Positions 1-11,100 of a DNA stretch of 64,000 nt are shown one piece after another. The position numbers and the translations under genes are program-made. The notes beneath the pieces are model-generated. The model ran no database searches and was not told the origin of the DNA. It worked only from the letters and a program-made list of their open reading frames with translations. Location: the NCBI RefSeq assembly GCF_020509005.1, contig NC_063012.1:1116001-1180000 (forward strand), read 5' to 3'. Source of the stretch: Fulvia fulva (taxonomy: Eukaryota; Ascomycota; Dothideomycetes; Mycosphaerellales; Mycosphaerellaceae). Each line of letters opens with the position of its first letter. Within the stretch, counting starts at the first letter, position 1.

Positions 1-48
1 TGCAGTCCTTCATCTTTCTTCGTGTCATCCCTCTCAGTCTTCAACCCT

Positions 49-927
49 TCAATTCGTGACAAACACGCTGAGCATATCCTTACTCGTCCACCCACACTCG
101 CTCAACGGCTTACTCTCATCCACCACCCTCCCCCGGAACATCACCCTAACATTCGCCCCTCCAAAGTGCTCCCTCACCCTCTCCACCACAACTCCCGCCG
201 GCTGCTTCGTATGATACTCCACCACCTTGTCAACAGCAGAACTACTGAGTCGACACCGCACCGTGACCTTCTCCCCCAAATCCAAATCCTCCGCCCGTCC
301 CTTCCCCTTGTCTTCTCTTGAGATCCTGATGCCATCACCCTCGTAAGGTCCTTCATCGTCGTCCGCCCCATCACTCCCACCGTCAATGTCTTTTTCGTGA
401 TGAGGGTGTCCATCCTCAATGACATCCCCCGGATCCACCACGACCCATTCCGGGATATCATACAGCACTCCCCTCTCGTCGAAAACTCCGCCTCCCTTCC
501 TATCCCGATTCCGCCCCCTCCCTTTCGCAAAGCGTCCATTCGGACATGAAATGTTAGCGGCATCCAATACCGCTTGCGCCTGCTGGAGTTCATTCCTGCG
601 AAGCAATTGACACACTTCCTGCAGAACAGCCCATATCTCAGCGTGGCCCGTCACACGGGTCTCGAAGAAGATCTGGCGTTGGAGTTGCAGGTGGGAGCGG
701 GTCCAGGGTGGGTGGACGTTGGAGACATTCTTAGGGCTTCGAGAGAGCGGGGAAGGGGCGCGGATGGCTTGATTCGGTCGGCAGCTGGAGGGTGGGAGGC
801 CACTTCTAGGGGGTTGTCGGGGAGGAGGGAGGTTGTGCGGTTGTTGGGGAGCGGCGGGGTGGGCGGATTCGTTATTGGCGACAACGCCTTGAGGGGACGA
901 GGCGTTGCAGGAGTGGCAGCAACCCAT
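49..927 (-). CDS. UBTD1/2-like ubiquitin domain-containing protein
   Basis: An uninterrupted 292-residue frame. The N-terminus MGCCHSC has a glycine at position 2 and cysteines at 3, 4 and 7, the pattern for N-myristoylation plus palmitoylation, so membrane anchoring is likely. After a proline-rich linker (about residues 15-75) comes a UBTD/DC-UbP-type N-terminal domain (about 75-175), recognisable from PWTRSHLQLQRQIFFETRV, EIWAVLQEVCQ, AQAVLDAANISCPNG and the YDIPEWVVVDP strand. An acidic linker (DIDGGSDGADDDEG) follows, then a C-terminal ubiquitin-like fold (about 220-292: VTVRCRL, VMFRGRVVDESKPL, LSVFVTN). There is no C-terminal Gly-Gly, so it is not a conjugated modifier. Animal relatives bind ubiquitin-conjugation factors; a similar adaptor role here is inference. 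The start at 927 is chosen because it creates the MGCC lipidation motif. A TGA/CAT microsatellite lies about 130 bp upstream. Confidence 0.88.
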   Translation of the reverse strand: MGCCHSCNASSPQGVVANNESAHPAAPQQPHNLPPPRQPPRSGLPPSSCRPNQAIRAPSPLSRSPKNVSNVHPPWTRSHLQLQRQIFFETRVTGHAEIWAVLQEVCQLLRRNELQQAQAVLDAANISCPNGRFAKGRGRNRDRKGGGVFDERGVLYDIPEWVVVDPGDVIEDGHPHHEKDIDGGSDGADDDEGPYEGDGIRISREDKGKGRAEDLDLGEKVTVRCRLSSSAVDKVVEYHTKQPAGVVVERVREHFGGANVRVMFRGRVVDESKPLSECGWTSKDMLSVFVTN

Positions 928-2282
928 GACTGCTCATATTCTGTCGATGGCTGTTGTGGTTGATGTGAGTAGTTGCGATCGCAATGCGCTGTGGTGGCGG
1001 TTCGTTCAATGGCTGGTCCTCGGTAATGCTGGGAAGGTACTGTAGTTGCTCGATTGATGATGATGATGATGGTGATGATGGTAGACCCTTTTGCTAGAGG
1101 TAAATGCCGAATTATGCGCTCTCGAGGCGTAGCTCCGGCGCAAGGATGGAGAGGAGTGAGATACGAAGTGGCCACGAAGAAGACACAAGAACTATACAAC
1201 GAGCGGACTAGCGAGGAAGTGACCAAGTCCAGTCGTTTGTGGCGCCGAAGTCAGGGAGCAATTGCGGCTCTGATCACCAGATCCAGATTCGGTGTCAGAT
1301 CACGCCTGCATTGGCAAGCAGCAGATGATGGTGAGGGTGCAGGAAGCAAGCTGCACGTCGTCGTAACATCGACTCCACTCCGCATGATGGACAAGAGTGG
1401 TGACTTCACAGCAGAGCACACTTTCAGGAACCAAGCCCACCTGCAATGCAAGCACTCCCGCACAACATCCTCGTCTGTCCATCTCCCTCCCGTTGCAAGC
1501 ATTCTCCCTGCTAGCAATCTCAGCTCCTTGCCTCCTCCCTTCACTATTCACAGTCGTTTCACAGCGCCGTATTGACACATCTCGAAACACATCGATGGTG
1601 ATCCGAGTCTATGCGATGTAACTCATCGCTGAAAGAGCTCAAGGCCCCGGCACCTCATACTTTCACAAGACTCGGTATGCAAGAGATCGAGAAGGAAGTA
1701 TGCAGTAACCCATGAACAATTCACATATTACGCTACCTGTCTACCTAACAAACAAACCATGTACTGGTATGAGAACATCGCTAGCAACCAACCACACTCA
1801 TAGGGTATCTTTTGTCGAAAAACATCGAGAGTCGAGGGTATTCGCGACCGCCTAGTCCTTTCGGCGAAAGGACCATCAGCGGTAAACATCAATGCAAGCA
1901 ACCTAAACAATGCAGCATGTGGTATCAATCTAACCAAATCGCACCGTTTCCGTAGTATTCCCCCCCCTTCCCCGTTCCCAATGCCGCCGGAAAAAACAGA
2001 AACAGATAATGCCGCAGACCGTCGATGTATGTTCGAGCGAATGGATTCCAGTTGGGTATTAGGTCGGACGCGGCAAGTCGAGAGAGGAAGCACGTTTTTG
2101 GGTATCATCAGAGTGTCCGTGGCCACATCCGTTGGTCATGAATCGTCCAGTATCATGTCGATGCTAGGATATTGGGACCCAGACGCGGACGAGGCCCCAT
2201 TAGAAGAGGTGTATCGGAAGTGACTTGCGCACCGACATTTCTGGGTTGTGACAGCCTGTCAGCAGCACATCAGTGGAGATGT
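928..2282. other. Intergenic region between two minus-strand genes
   Basis: This should hold the promoter and 5' leader of the UBTD-like gene (left part) and the 3' UTR of the PH-domain gene (right part). Open frames of up to about 190 codons exist on both strands. They overlap one another, are low in complexity and match no family I recognise, so I call none. The base composition is ordinary, with no RIP signature. Confidence 0.6.
1054..1082. repeat. Trinucleotide microsatellite (TGA/CAT)n
   Basis: A run of TGATGATGATGATGATGG repeats with two GG interruptions. It lies about 130 bp upstream of the start codon of the UBTD-like gene, so probably in its promoter or 5' leader. Confidence 0.85.
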
Positions 2283-4274
2283 TTATGCGCTGGCAGTGAC
2301 GGTAGGGGTGGTGTGCTGGGGTTGTCCGACGTTGACGGCTTCTGGGACAACATCACCGATGGCCTGCTGCTCCTCGGCGCCCTCCTTCTTGGTCTCGCCA
2401 TTGGCGATTGGGGTCTCCTCAGTTGGCTTGACCTCGGTGGCATCCTCCTTCTTGGCCTCGGTGGAGGTTGGTGCGACGTTCTCCTTCTTGGGGGCGTTGA
2501 TGCGGTTCAAGGCCTTGCTGGCACGGCGCCCGAGGCTACCGAGCATCGACTGGCGCTTGTTTGGAGTGGTGGTCTCCTCAGTCTTGTCAGCGATTGGCTC
2601 AGACACGACTGGCTTGTCAGCCTCAGCGGTGGTGTCAACGGCACGGGTCTCCTCGGCAGTCTCCTTGACTGGCTCGGTGACGACGGCCTCCTCAGTGGTA
2701 GCGGCGGCGACCGGAGTCTCCTCCTTCTTGGCTGGCTCCTTCATGTGGGTTGATGGCGAGACGCTGCGGTTGCGCTTCATGAAGCTTGAGAGGAAGTTGC
2801 TCTTCTCCTTGGTTGGGGTCTCGACTGCTGCCTCCTTCTTCTCCTCTGGCTTAGTCTCAACGACTGGCTCCTCAACAGCTGGGATGGCAGTCACTGGCTC
2901 GACGGTGGCGGTCTCTGGCAGGACTGGAGCAGTCTCCGAAACACCAGCCTCTTTGACGGCCTCTGGCTTGAGCTCAACATCCTTGAGCTCCTTCTCCTTC
3001 GATGGGCTCTTGACGCTGCTCCATGCGCCCTGGACCTTGCCAAAGATGCTGGCACGCTTAGCGGGCTTTGGCTTGTCCTCGACAAGCTTTGGCTCAGTCA
3101 CTGGACCCTCAGCGACGACGGGGGTCTCGGTTGCAGCCTCATTGGCCTCAACGGCGGCTGGGATGCTTGCAGCGGCGGTGGCACCAGCAACCGGTGCGGC
3201 CTCGGTAGATGCAAGCACTGGAGTCTGCTCCTCGTCAGTCTTCTTGATCTCCTTCTCGGCCTCCTTTTCTTCCTTCTTCTCGGCAGCCTTCTGCTCTGCC
3301 TCGTCTTTCTTGCCCTGGAGACGGCCGAGGAGACCTCGGGATGTGGAGCGGCTCTTTTGCTTCTTCTCCTTGTTCTCCTCTTCGCTGGACGACGAGCCAG
3401 TGCGCTCAACGCCAGTCTCTTTGTTGACCTCGGTGCTCTTCTTTGGCTGCGACTGTGTGCGCTTAGTAGAGCCGGCGGCGACAGAGTGGGTTGGCTTGCC
3501 TGGGAGGAAGTCAGTAAGTGCTCTGGAGAAAGATTCTTGTTGCTTCACTTACTCAGCTTCTCGAGCTCAGCCTTGTAGCCTTCACTGGCATGGACCTCCT
3601 CTTTGGAAGCCTTGCCGAGCTCAATCGATTTCTCGATCGACTGGTACCAGCCATCACGCTCAGCGTCGCTGGTTGCCTTGAGGGTGTGCTTCTGGTTGTG
3701 AATCTCGAAGGTAATCTCGTGTGTGGGAGCCTTCTTGAGGTCAGTTGCCTCGTACAGAGCGAGCACGTCTTGTGGGTGTGTCCGGTCGGTGTCGTTCTTC
3801 TTGTTGAAAAAGAGCAGCCCCTTGCCGGTCTGGGTGGCCCATGCAACGACGGCGTGAGCAGCCTCTGGCTTCTCGCCGCGCAAGTAGAGATCAAGGTTCT
3901 GTGGGGCAACTGCGTCGTCGTTGAGCCAGAACTGCTTCTTGGAAGCAATGAGACCCCTGGATTGGTGGTTAGCTTGCAAATCTCTGCATTTCCAGTCTGG
4001 CAAACACTCACTTCAGCACACCAGGGCCCTTGTATCCGAGCTGGCCCTCAATGATGGGCTCAACAGCCTTGTCAGCAACAGCCTCTGCCTTGGTCTCCTC
4101 TACCGGTGCTGCTGCTGCAGTCTCGGCTGGTGCCTCAGTGGTTGCGGTGGTAACCTGGTCGCCGACCACGGGTTCGCTGACCACTGGTGCAGCGTCTGTG
4201 GGGGCGGCGACTGGCGCAGCATGGCTGGCCTCTGTCACAGGGACAGGTGTGGTGGTGTCTTGAACTGCCGACAT
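2283..4274 (-). CDS. PH-domain protein (PH_6 / Mug6-like), three exons
   Basis: Exons are 4274-4012, 3956-3553 and 3499-2283, which join in frame to 627 residues. Intron 1 (4011-3957, 55 bp) starts GTGAGT and ends CCAG. Intron 2 (3552-3500, 53 bp) starts GTAAGT, has a CTGAC branch site and ends CCCAG. Splicing restores GPGVLK-GLIASKKQFW and EKLSK-PTHSV. Residues 1-70 are Ala/Thr/Val-rich. Residues about 72-220 form a pleckstrin-like domain of the fungal type (IIEGQLGYKGPGVLK, DLYLRGEKPEAAHAVVAWA, GKGLLFFNKK, HKHTLKATSDAERDGWYQSI-like region, EGYKAELEKLSK). The last 400 residues are Lys/Glu/Ala/Pro/Thr-rich and disordered, with four basic Ser-containing segments (RSTSRGLLGRLQGKK, KRASIFGKVQGAWSSVK, NFLSSFMKRNRSVSPS, KRQSMLGSLGRRASKALNRI). 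PH domains generally bind phosphoinositides or protein partners; the actual ligand here is unknown. Fungal relatives are often labelled meiotic expression up-regulated protein 6. Confidence 0.87.
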
Positions 4275-6886
4275 GTTGTTGTATTATATCGTGAAGAAAA
4301 GGGTATCAAGTAGGAAGTTCAGATGCTTCGTGACACGTGAAGTGCGAGCTCTCTGGCTGCGAGTGGCTCCGCGGTGAAAGGATGGGGTGTGCTTGTGGTG
4401 TGGTGTGTGTGTGTGGGTGGAAGGAGGCAGCTGCGGGTGGGAAAGAGGGCAGACTTGGAGCACGAGTACATGTATCACACGGCAGGACAACGGTCTGCAG
4501 GGTGGCCGTGCGCGAGCCGTAATTAAAGCGACGGATGCTGAATCTACGCTTCACACCACACGGACGGCCCAACTAATGCAATACAAATCCGCGTGCGCGT
4601 CCTGCACAGCACACCTGCTCGCCAGGATGCATACAATACAGGTAGTAGCCGTTGCGCGATGCAGCCAGTCATCGTGGTGCTGTGGTGTAAAGGCGTGCGA
4701 GACGACGTGAGTCGCATGATCAGGCTTCTGATAGCAAGTACAGACCCTTGCGTGAAGCATCCCTGTCAGTCCAACTACAAGTTACAACTGCGGCACTGCC
4801 TTCGCAGCGCCTCGAGTTTCAAAAGTCTCAACCACAGGCGACGGCCATATCTGGCGACGCAGCCGCTGGTTAATTTATTCTGCCAGCCACGTCTTGTTCG
4901 CCTCCCACCGGCGACATCTCAGCACAGCACCACCGTTGGCAGCATCTTCCCACAAGTGTCAAGCTGCAGCCACGAAACTGGCACATGCAGTCTCACAGCA
5001 GGGGTTCAACGCGCCGGATGCTTCCCGCTGCAGTCCCGCAACTCTGAGCTGACATGCTCGTCCGCAAGCCCTCCGATCTTGTTTCCCGGAGACCATCTCA
5101 CCTTACACCTCACGTCTGCTGACTTGACGAGATACATGCATTACATAGCCAACCTGCACACCCCACTTCGCTCACGCCTTGAGGAGGGTGAGATTGCGCT
5201 CTCATTGCAGGCTACCGGTATGTGATACGAGCGTCGAAGACTTTTCGCCATCTCTGGCCGCTGGTTGGACGGCGTTTAAAGCATCGCCGGCCTCGACCAC
5301 TATCGATATGAAGAACGTCTCAATCTCGGCCGCTCAGACCAGCAACTTGCGACGCGACGCCCCTTCCTTCTCCCTCGGCGCATCCATCGGGAAGCCGCTT
5401 CCGTGCTACAATGTATGAGTGATAACGCGCATGTAGGAGGTTGGAGTGCCACCACATGTCGCGACATGTCCATCAGTCGACGTGCATCTTTTGTGAGACA
5501 GAAGCGCCTGCTCTCGCGGCAGCGACACGGCGGAATGCCGGCCGGGTCCAACCGCCACGACCATGAAGCCGGTGCTGATCTCCATACATACTCGTGATAC
5601 TGTGCACACGCGTGCAGCCACGCCGGGATGTAGAAGCTCTCACCGCCAACCGCATTTTCAAGAGAGCCATCCCTGGGTCGGACCACCCGTAACTGTCTTC
5701 AGAACTGCATCCATTACTTTCCAACACGCCAACAAAGATACTTCGCGTCGACGGACTTGGTTGCTGAGACCATGACAGCATAGTGCACAGGGTTGCTTGC
5801 GACAGGCTCCAGGTAAATGCGCCACACATCTGCGTCTCATCGCAGACGCCGACTGTACCGACACGACCGACATACATCCGATGGGGACATCCTGAATGTT
5901 CTGGACGTCACCTGGGCTGTTCACATGAACGTGTTGCGATAACAGCGTTCGCTTTGCGGCTCTGGATGTAGAGATTGCTTCCGGCTGGCCCAAATATATC
6001 ACAGGAGCATCACGAGGCGTACCATCGACCTGTTCGTGACATTATGCAGCTGCACTCATGGCAGCGACTTTCGCAAGCTAATGTAATACAAATGTCGGGC
6101 TCTTTTGACCTGCTAGGCTGAGTACTCTCGCGCGCATACTTCCGTTGCTGATGGCCAATGGCGATCAATAATCGGGACGAACGCAGTATCTCCAATATTC
6201 CCGCTGAAGAATGCGCTTGCGCTAATTTGTTGGTGCAGTCATTTACCATATAGACTTGGTCGACAGTGATGATCTAGTTGATAACCCGCGCCACGGGCTG
6301 GGAGAGCACATGGACGCAGTATTAATCGCATCGACCACATGCCGTTATATGCCACTGCGGCCGACTTGATATTCAGTCTAATTGTGGTTTCATGGGCTGC
6401 TGACAAAATCAATCGCCATTCTTAGCATTGCAACGACTTGCTTTTGTGATCCAGTAGAGTGGCATCACGAGTTCGACAAACAGCAACGCACGAGCATACC
6501 ACATACGTGCTACGCTCCACGCATTGCTTCAACACACCGGCAGGTTCAAGCCACGATGCTTGTAGCGAAGGTGTCGACGCGCTCGGCGGCAACGAACTCC
6601 ATCAACAGCCCATGGCCGTCTCACTTCTACTACCACAATGAGTATAGTGGTAGACTTCATTGTACGAGTCTTGCCTACACTGCGGGACACGAACGTGCCA
6701 AAGTGAGCTTCGAAGTAAGTACACCCTCATTCACTCAGACTGCGGCAAGGTGTGCGCGTGGCAATCTCACTTGAAGCCTGCCACTTCGCCTTTCACTTCA
6801 CGTGAGTACTGCTTTCCTTCTTGTATGTCTCTCCTCTTCCTCGACCAAACCGCATCAACAATACATAGCAGACGACGACGACAACC
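4275..6886. other. Non-coding interval with no recognised gene
   Basis: Holds the promoter and 5' leader of the PH-domain gene at its left edge. The sequence just before the start (ATACAACAACATG) is a good fungal initiation context. A GT-rich purine/pyrimidine tract spans about 4,388-4,430. The longest frame (4593-5225, plus, 210 codons) is Cys/Ser/His/Arg-rich with no recognisable domain. Several shorter frames overlap it on both strands, and I do not support any of them as genes. CpA and TpG are normal, so RIP has not reached this interval. Confidence 0.55.
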
Positions 6887-7163
6887 ATGAGCCGTGTCAA
6901 GCAGCACAGCAGGCTTCAAGCCAAGCTGCGAGAGCTGGAAGATGAGCTTCGACAGACAAAGCAGGCACTCGCAGAACGCGCTCCTGCGACTAATGACTCC
7001 ACCGCAGTAACTCGCGCTATGTTCGCAGCAGCTCCTCCGTACGTTTGCGGCCCATCGTCGAAACAGCGCATCTAACACGCGCTCCAGGCAGTCTGATCAA
7101 CAAGCAAGTCATTCTCCAAGGTTTGCAATCAAGCCTTGTCACAAGCAAGAATTAGGCTCGTAG
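6887..7163 (+). CDS. Possible small or truncated coiled-coil gene at the repeat boundary
   Basis: Exon 1 (6887-7038) begins ACAACCATGAGC and encodes MSRVKQHSRLQAKLRELEDE followed by a further heptad-like stretch (about residues 5-32 coiled coil). A plausible 49-bp intron (7039-7087, GTACGT...CTCCAG) would join to exon 2 (7088-7163), giving 75 residues ending at a TAG at 7161-7163. The stop is only tens of bases from where the RIP-type sequence starts, so the frame may be the 5' remnant of a longer gene cut by the repeats. A GTGAGT...ACATAG pair upstream (about 6,800-6,868) could be a 5' UTR intron. No family is recognised. Unspliced, the frame ends at 7075. Confidence 0.33.
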
Positions 7164-7414
7164 TTACCCCGAGGAGGTCGTCTATTCAATCGATACCCTA
7201 GTATAGTTCGAGACGCGTCGTATACCTTTATAGTAAGTCGATTCGTGATTATCGCGTCGCGTTTCGTAGCCTAGACAGCTAAGGTCAGTTTAGCCTCGTT
7301 TAAAGACAATATACGCTATAATAGTAGTTATATAGCTATATCTATAGAAGTGGTATAGTTCTTAGTAAAAGTGGCCCGCTCGGTAGTATAGCCCGCTCGG
7401 TAGTAAAGCACGTT
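7164..7414. other. Transition from genic DNA into RIP-mutated repeats
   Basis: CpA and TpG drop sharply across the first tens of bases. No coding signal is seen. The segment does not match the 5' half of the W module in the other chimeras. It does contain two copies of a 15-bp motif GCCCGCTCGGTAGTA (7374-7388 and 7391-7405, period 17), related to the GAGCGGGCTA-type motif of W but in the opposite orientation. It may be a variant W 5' part, a third chimera component, or mutated host sequence. Confidence 0.5.
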
Positions 7415-7668
7415 ATAATATAAGTAGATTAGTTCTATAATCGGGGAGGATCGAGGGTAGGGTAATAAGGAACTTTATATTAGTTAGTAGGTAGAAACGT
7501 AAGGAGTACGCTACCCGGCGTAGAGTATGCCCCGAGCAAACCTATAAGGTATAGACGGCCGCTTTCTAGAGATAGGCTACGGTAACGCGAAGGGCGTTAA
7601 AACCTAGGGCGTAGTATATACTAGTAGCGACGGCTAATACTGTCTATATAGCCCGAGAGGACGGATAC

Positions 7669-8187
7669 TATTAGGGCGAGAGCCTAGCCTATAAGATGTA
7701 AGAGTAAAGGCGAGAATATAGGTACGAAGTATAGATATAAAGGGTATAGTATAATTACTATACAAAACGAAAGACGAAGAAAGTAAGAGAGGCCTAGGGA
7801 AGGCCGGATACTTATACGCGACCCTCGCGAGTACGTGTCCCCGTATTAATAGGGCTAACCTATACGAAGCCGCGCTTAGTAGCTTTGCTTAAAACCTTAT
7901 TCTAACCTGCCCTACGTTCCGAGTCTTCTACGTACTTCTTCTAGGGTCTAGCGTAGTTACGGGTGCTCGCGGGAGTGCCGTAAGTTATATAGCTACGAGC
8001 CGAAGTGAATCTATTAAGGTTTAGTAGAGTAGTAAATTTGGAGGGCTAGGTCCCGTAGTGAATATTACGGGGTATATAATTCTTAGCGCTTATATACTAA
8101 GCTAGACTTTTACTTCTTAACGACTTCTAAGCACTCTAAGGCTCTTCTATCCCTACCTTCTATATACTCTATAGGGAGACTATAATA
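7669..8187 (-). repeat. Gypsy-1 left LTR (3' LTR in element orientation)
   Basis: 519 bp, starting TATTAGGGCGAG and ending GACTATAATA. It differs from the right LTR at roughly a dozen positions. Almost all are TG/TA or CA/TA alternations, and two look like other changes. Confidence 0.93.
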
Positions 8188-11100
8188 GTAGCCCCCCTAA
8201 ACAAAGCTAAGTTTCTACGAAGCCGTAGTAGTTCTATATATCGAGGATATTTAGCTTTAGTACTAGGCTTAGGCCTAATATTATAGTCGATATACTATTA
8301 GTAAGCCCCGTCGAAGAGCTTAGATTCGAAAAGCTTACCGATATTAACCTCTAGGCCGTCTACGCGGGCGTAGTATTCTTCGATTGCTTAACGATTAAAG
8401 ATAATATATTAGATAGGTTCCTATAAGGTATCCTACTTAGGGCAACCTTACTATTCGACTTTATACTTAATCGGCGGTAGCCCTTTAACGTCGTTAGGCT
8501 CTACGCGGATTCCCCGGATCTTACGGACGGTATAGTCGTTAGAAGGTAGGTTAACCGGCTCGTCGACTTCTACTTTATCGGGAGGACCTAGTATATCTTA
8601 GTCCTAGTTTAGGAATAGGTCCTTAGCCGACGGCCGAAGGCGTACGGGATAGAAGACGTCGTAGATCTTTATGTTCGTAGGAAGAGCTAGACGGTAGGCG
8701 TATAAACTAATACGCTCGGTAATCTTAAAAGGACCTAGGTTCTTCTAGCTTAGCTTCTTAGAGAGGCGGTCCGTCTTAATGTTCTTAGAGTTAAGGTATA
8801 CTATATCGCCTACTTAGTAGTCGGGAGCTAGCTAGCGACGACGATTAGCTTGATCCTTATAGATTGCTTATACGTATACTATCTCGTCGTAGACTTCTTT
8901 ATAGATCTATAAGAGTATAGTAGCGAACTCGTCTACTACTTACTCGTTTACGTCTTCGGTAGACGGGAGAGGCTCTTCTAGTTCTATACCTATACGAGGG
9001 TAGTAACCTCTCGTAGTATAGAAGGGAGAGTAGCTAGTAGTCTCCGAGTCCTAGTTACGAGTAGCGAACTCTACCGTAGGGAGATACTAAGGCCAATCCT
9101 TCTAGTAGTAGTCGACGAAGTAACGAAGGACCTATTCGAGGATAGCATTCGTAATTTCGGTCTAGCCGTCGGTCTGTAGCTAAAAACTAGTCGAGAGGTT
9201 ATACTTAATGCCTAGGATAGTATATAGACGCTTCTAGAAGTACGAGATGAACTAGGAGCCTCTATTAGAGGTGATGCTATCCGGGAGGCCTTAAAAGCGC
9301 TAGACGAAATCGTAGAATAAGCGAGTAGTCTCCTTTACGGTTATACTCTAGTACGGGATTATATATCGGTCCTTAGAGTAACGGTCTACGATTACTAGAA
9401 GGGCCTTTGCCTTTACGCCGCTAAAGGTCTTACCGTAAGGAAGATCGGTAATAAAGTCTATAGTAATGTACTTCTACGGACGATTAGGAGCTAGGAGAGG
9501 GTATAAGAGACCGTAGAGGCGGTAGCGGTTAGCTTTAGCTCTTCGATAAGTAGCGTAGTTTAGTACGTAGCGGCGGACGTCCTTCTAGAAATATAGCTAC
9601 TAGTAATACCTAGTAAGGAGCTTATAGGTCTTAGCTACGCCTAGGTGACCCCTAGAGGCGAAGTCGTAGACGATTTAAAGAATCTTAGCTTGGATATTAG
9701 AGCCTTTAGGCTACGGTACGTAAAGCTTCTTACGGAAGTAGACAACACCTTCCTAGAGCTCGTACTTAGATAGCGAGAAGCCTAGGAATGTCCTCGCGCT
9801 AGATTTAAGGGCCTAAACTAACTCTTAGGCGTCTAGGTCGGTATCGTACGCTATTCGTACTCGTACTATAATGCCCTTAGGTTGCTCCTTATTATTAAAC
9901 CCCTTAAAGTCTAATTCGGATAAGCCGTCGGTCATTATTAAGCCCTCTTTATCGTCGTTCAAGTCCTTAGCGTCCGAGGCGTATTCTTTAGGCTCGGATC
10001 TATTGTTACTCTCGTTAAGGTAGGTAGGAGCGAGCACGAGAGTAGCAAAGGAAGCGGCGAGCGTAGGCTAGCCGTTCGATAGGTACTCTCGAAGCTCGGA
10101 AGAGAGGTTATACTCTTTAATGACTTATTGCTCTACGATTTACTAGCCCCCTCTTCGATCAACTAGAGAGTTACTAGGGCGGCGGGTAAGGGCGTCGGCT
10201 ATCGAGTTAGCCTTACCGGGCGTATACGAGATTATAAAGTTAAACCGGGAGAGGAACTCGCTCTAGCGGGCCTAGCGACGATTAAGCAGCTTGCTCTTTA
10301 TAAAGTAGACGAGGTTCTTATAGTCGGAGCTTACTTAGACGGGTATAGTAGAGCCTTCGAGCTCGGGGCGCTACTCTTTAAAAGCTTTAACGATAGCGAG
10401 AAGCTCCTTATCGTAGATCTCGTAGTTATACTCCGTAGCGGTTATCTTCTTAGAGAGGAAGGCGATAGGTAGCTAGGGAGATTTAGGCGAGCGGCGTTAT
10501 AGTAGGACACCGCCTACTACGCCGTCGGATACGTTAGTCTCTATACGGGTCTCTAGTTCGAAATCGAAGTGCTATAGAAGCGGGTTCTTAATAAACTTCG
10601 CTTTAAGTAAGTCAAAAGCTTCCTAGTATTCGTTAGTCTAGGCAAACTTCTTACCCTTACGCGTAAGCTTTGTTAAAGGGCGTACTACGCCCGAGAATAC
10701 GTAGATAAAGCGGCGGTAGAAGTTAGTAAAGCCTAGAAAACCCTAGACCTCCTTAAGGTTCGTAGGAGTATCCTATTCGACGATAGCGTCGATCTTCTCT
10801 TAGTCTATCTTAATACCGTCTACGGTAATAATTAAACTAAGGAACTTAACTTTAGTCTTCTTAAACTCGTACTTATCGATGTCGAGCTATAAACCGGCGT
10901 CTACGAGCTTCTAAAGGACCTTATAGACGTGCTCGCGGTGCTCCTCTTTAGTCTCGCTATAGACTAGGATGTCGTCGATATAGGTAGTGTAGAACTAATC
11001 GAGGAACTCCTAAAGGATATCGTTAATAAAGTTCTAGAAGGTACTAGGCCCGTTATAAACGCCGAAGGGTATAACGAGCGACTCGAATAGCCCGTAGCGA

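Noticed and set aside
651..1226. 191-codon minus-strand frame overlapping the UBTD-like gene
   Set aside because: Shadow frame covering the first part of the better-supported gene and its promoter; it contains a His run from the microsatellite.
2248..3681. 477-codon plus-strand frame opposite the PH-domain gene
   Set aside because: Antisense shadow of the Lys/Glu/Ala-rich exon 3; it reads as Ser/Ala/Val-rich low complexity and crosses the real intron.
4593..5225. 210-codon plus-strand open frame
   Set aside because: No recognisable domain, Cys/Ser/Arg/His-rich composition of a chance frame in GC-balanced DNA, no clear initiation context and overlapping frames on both strands.
9825..10037. 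70-codon frame as a gene
   Set aside because: It is a stop-free fragment of the RIP-broken Gypsy-1 pol on the same strand.
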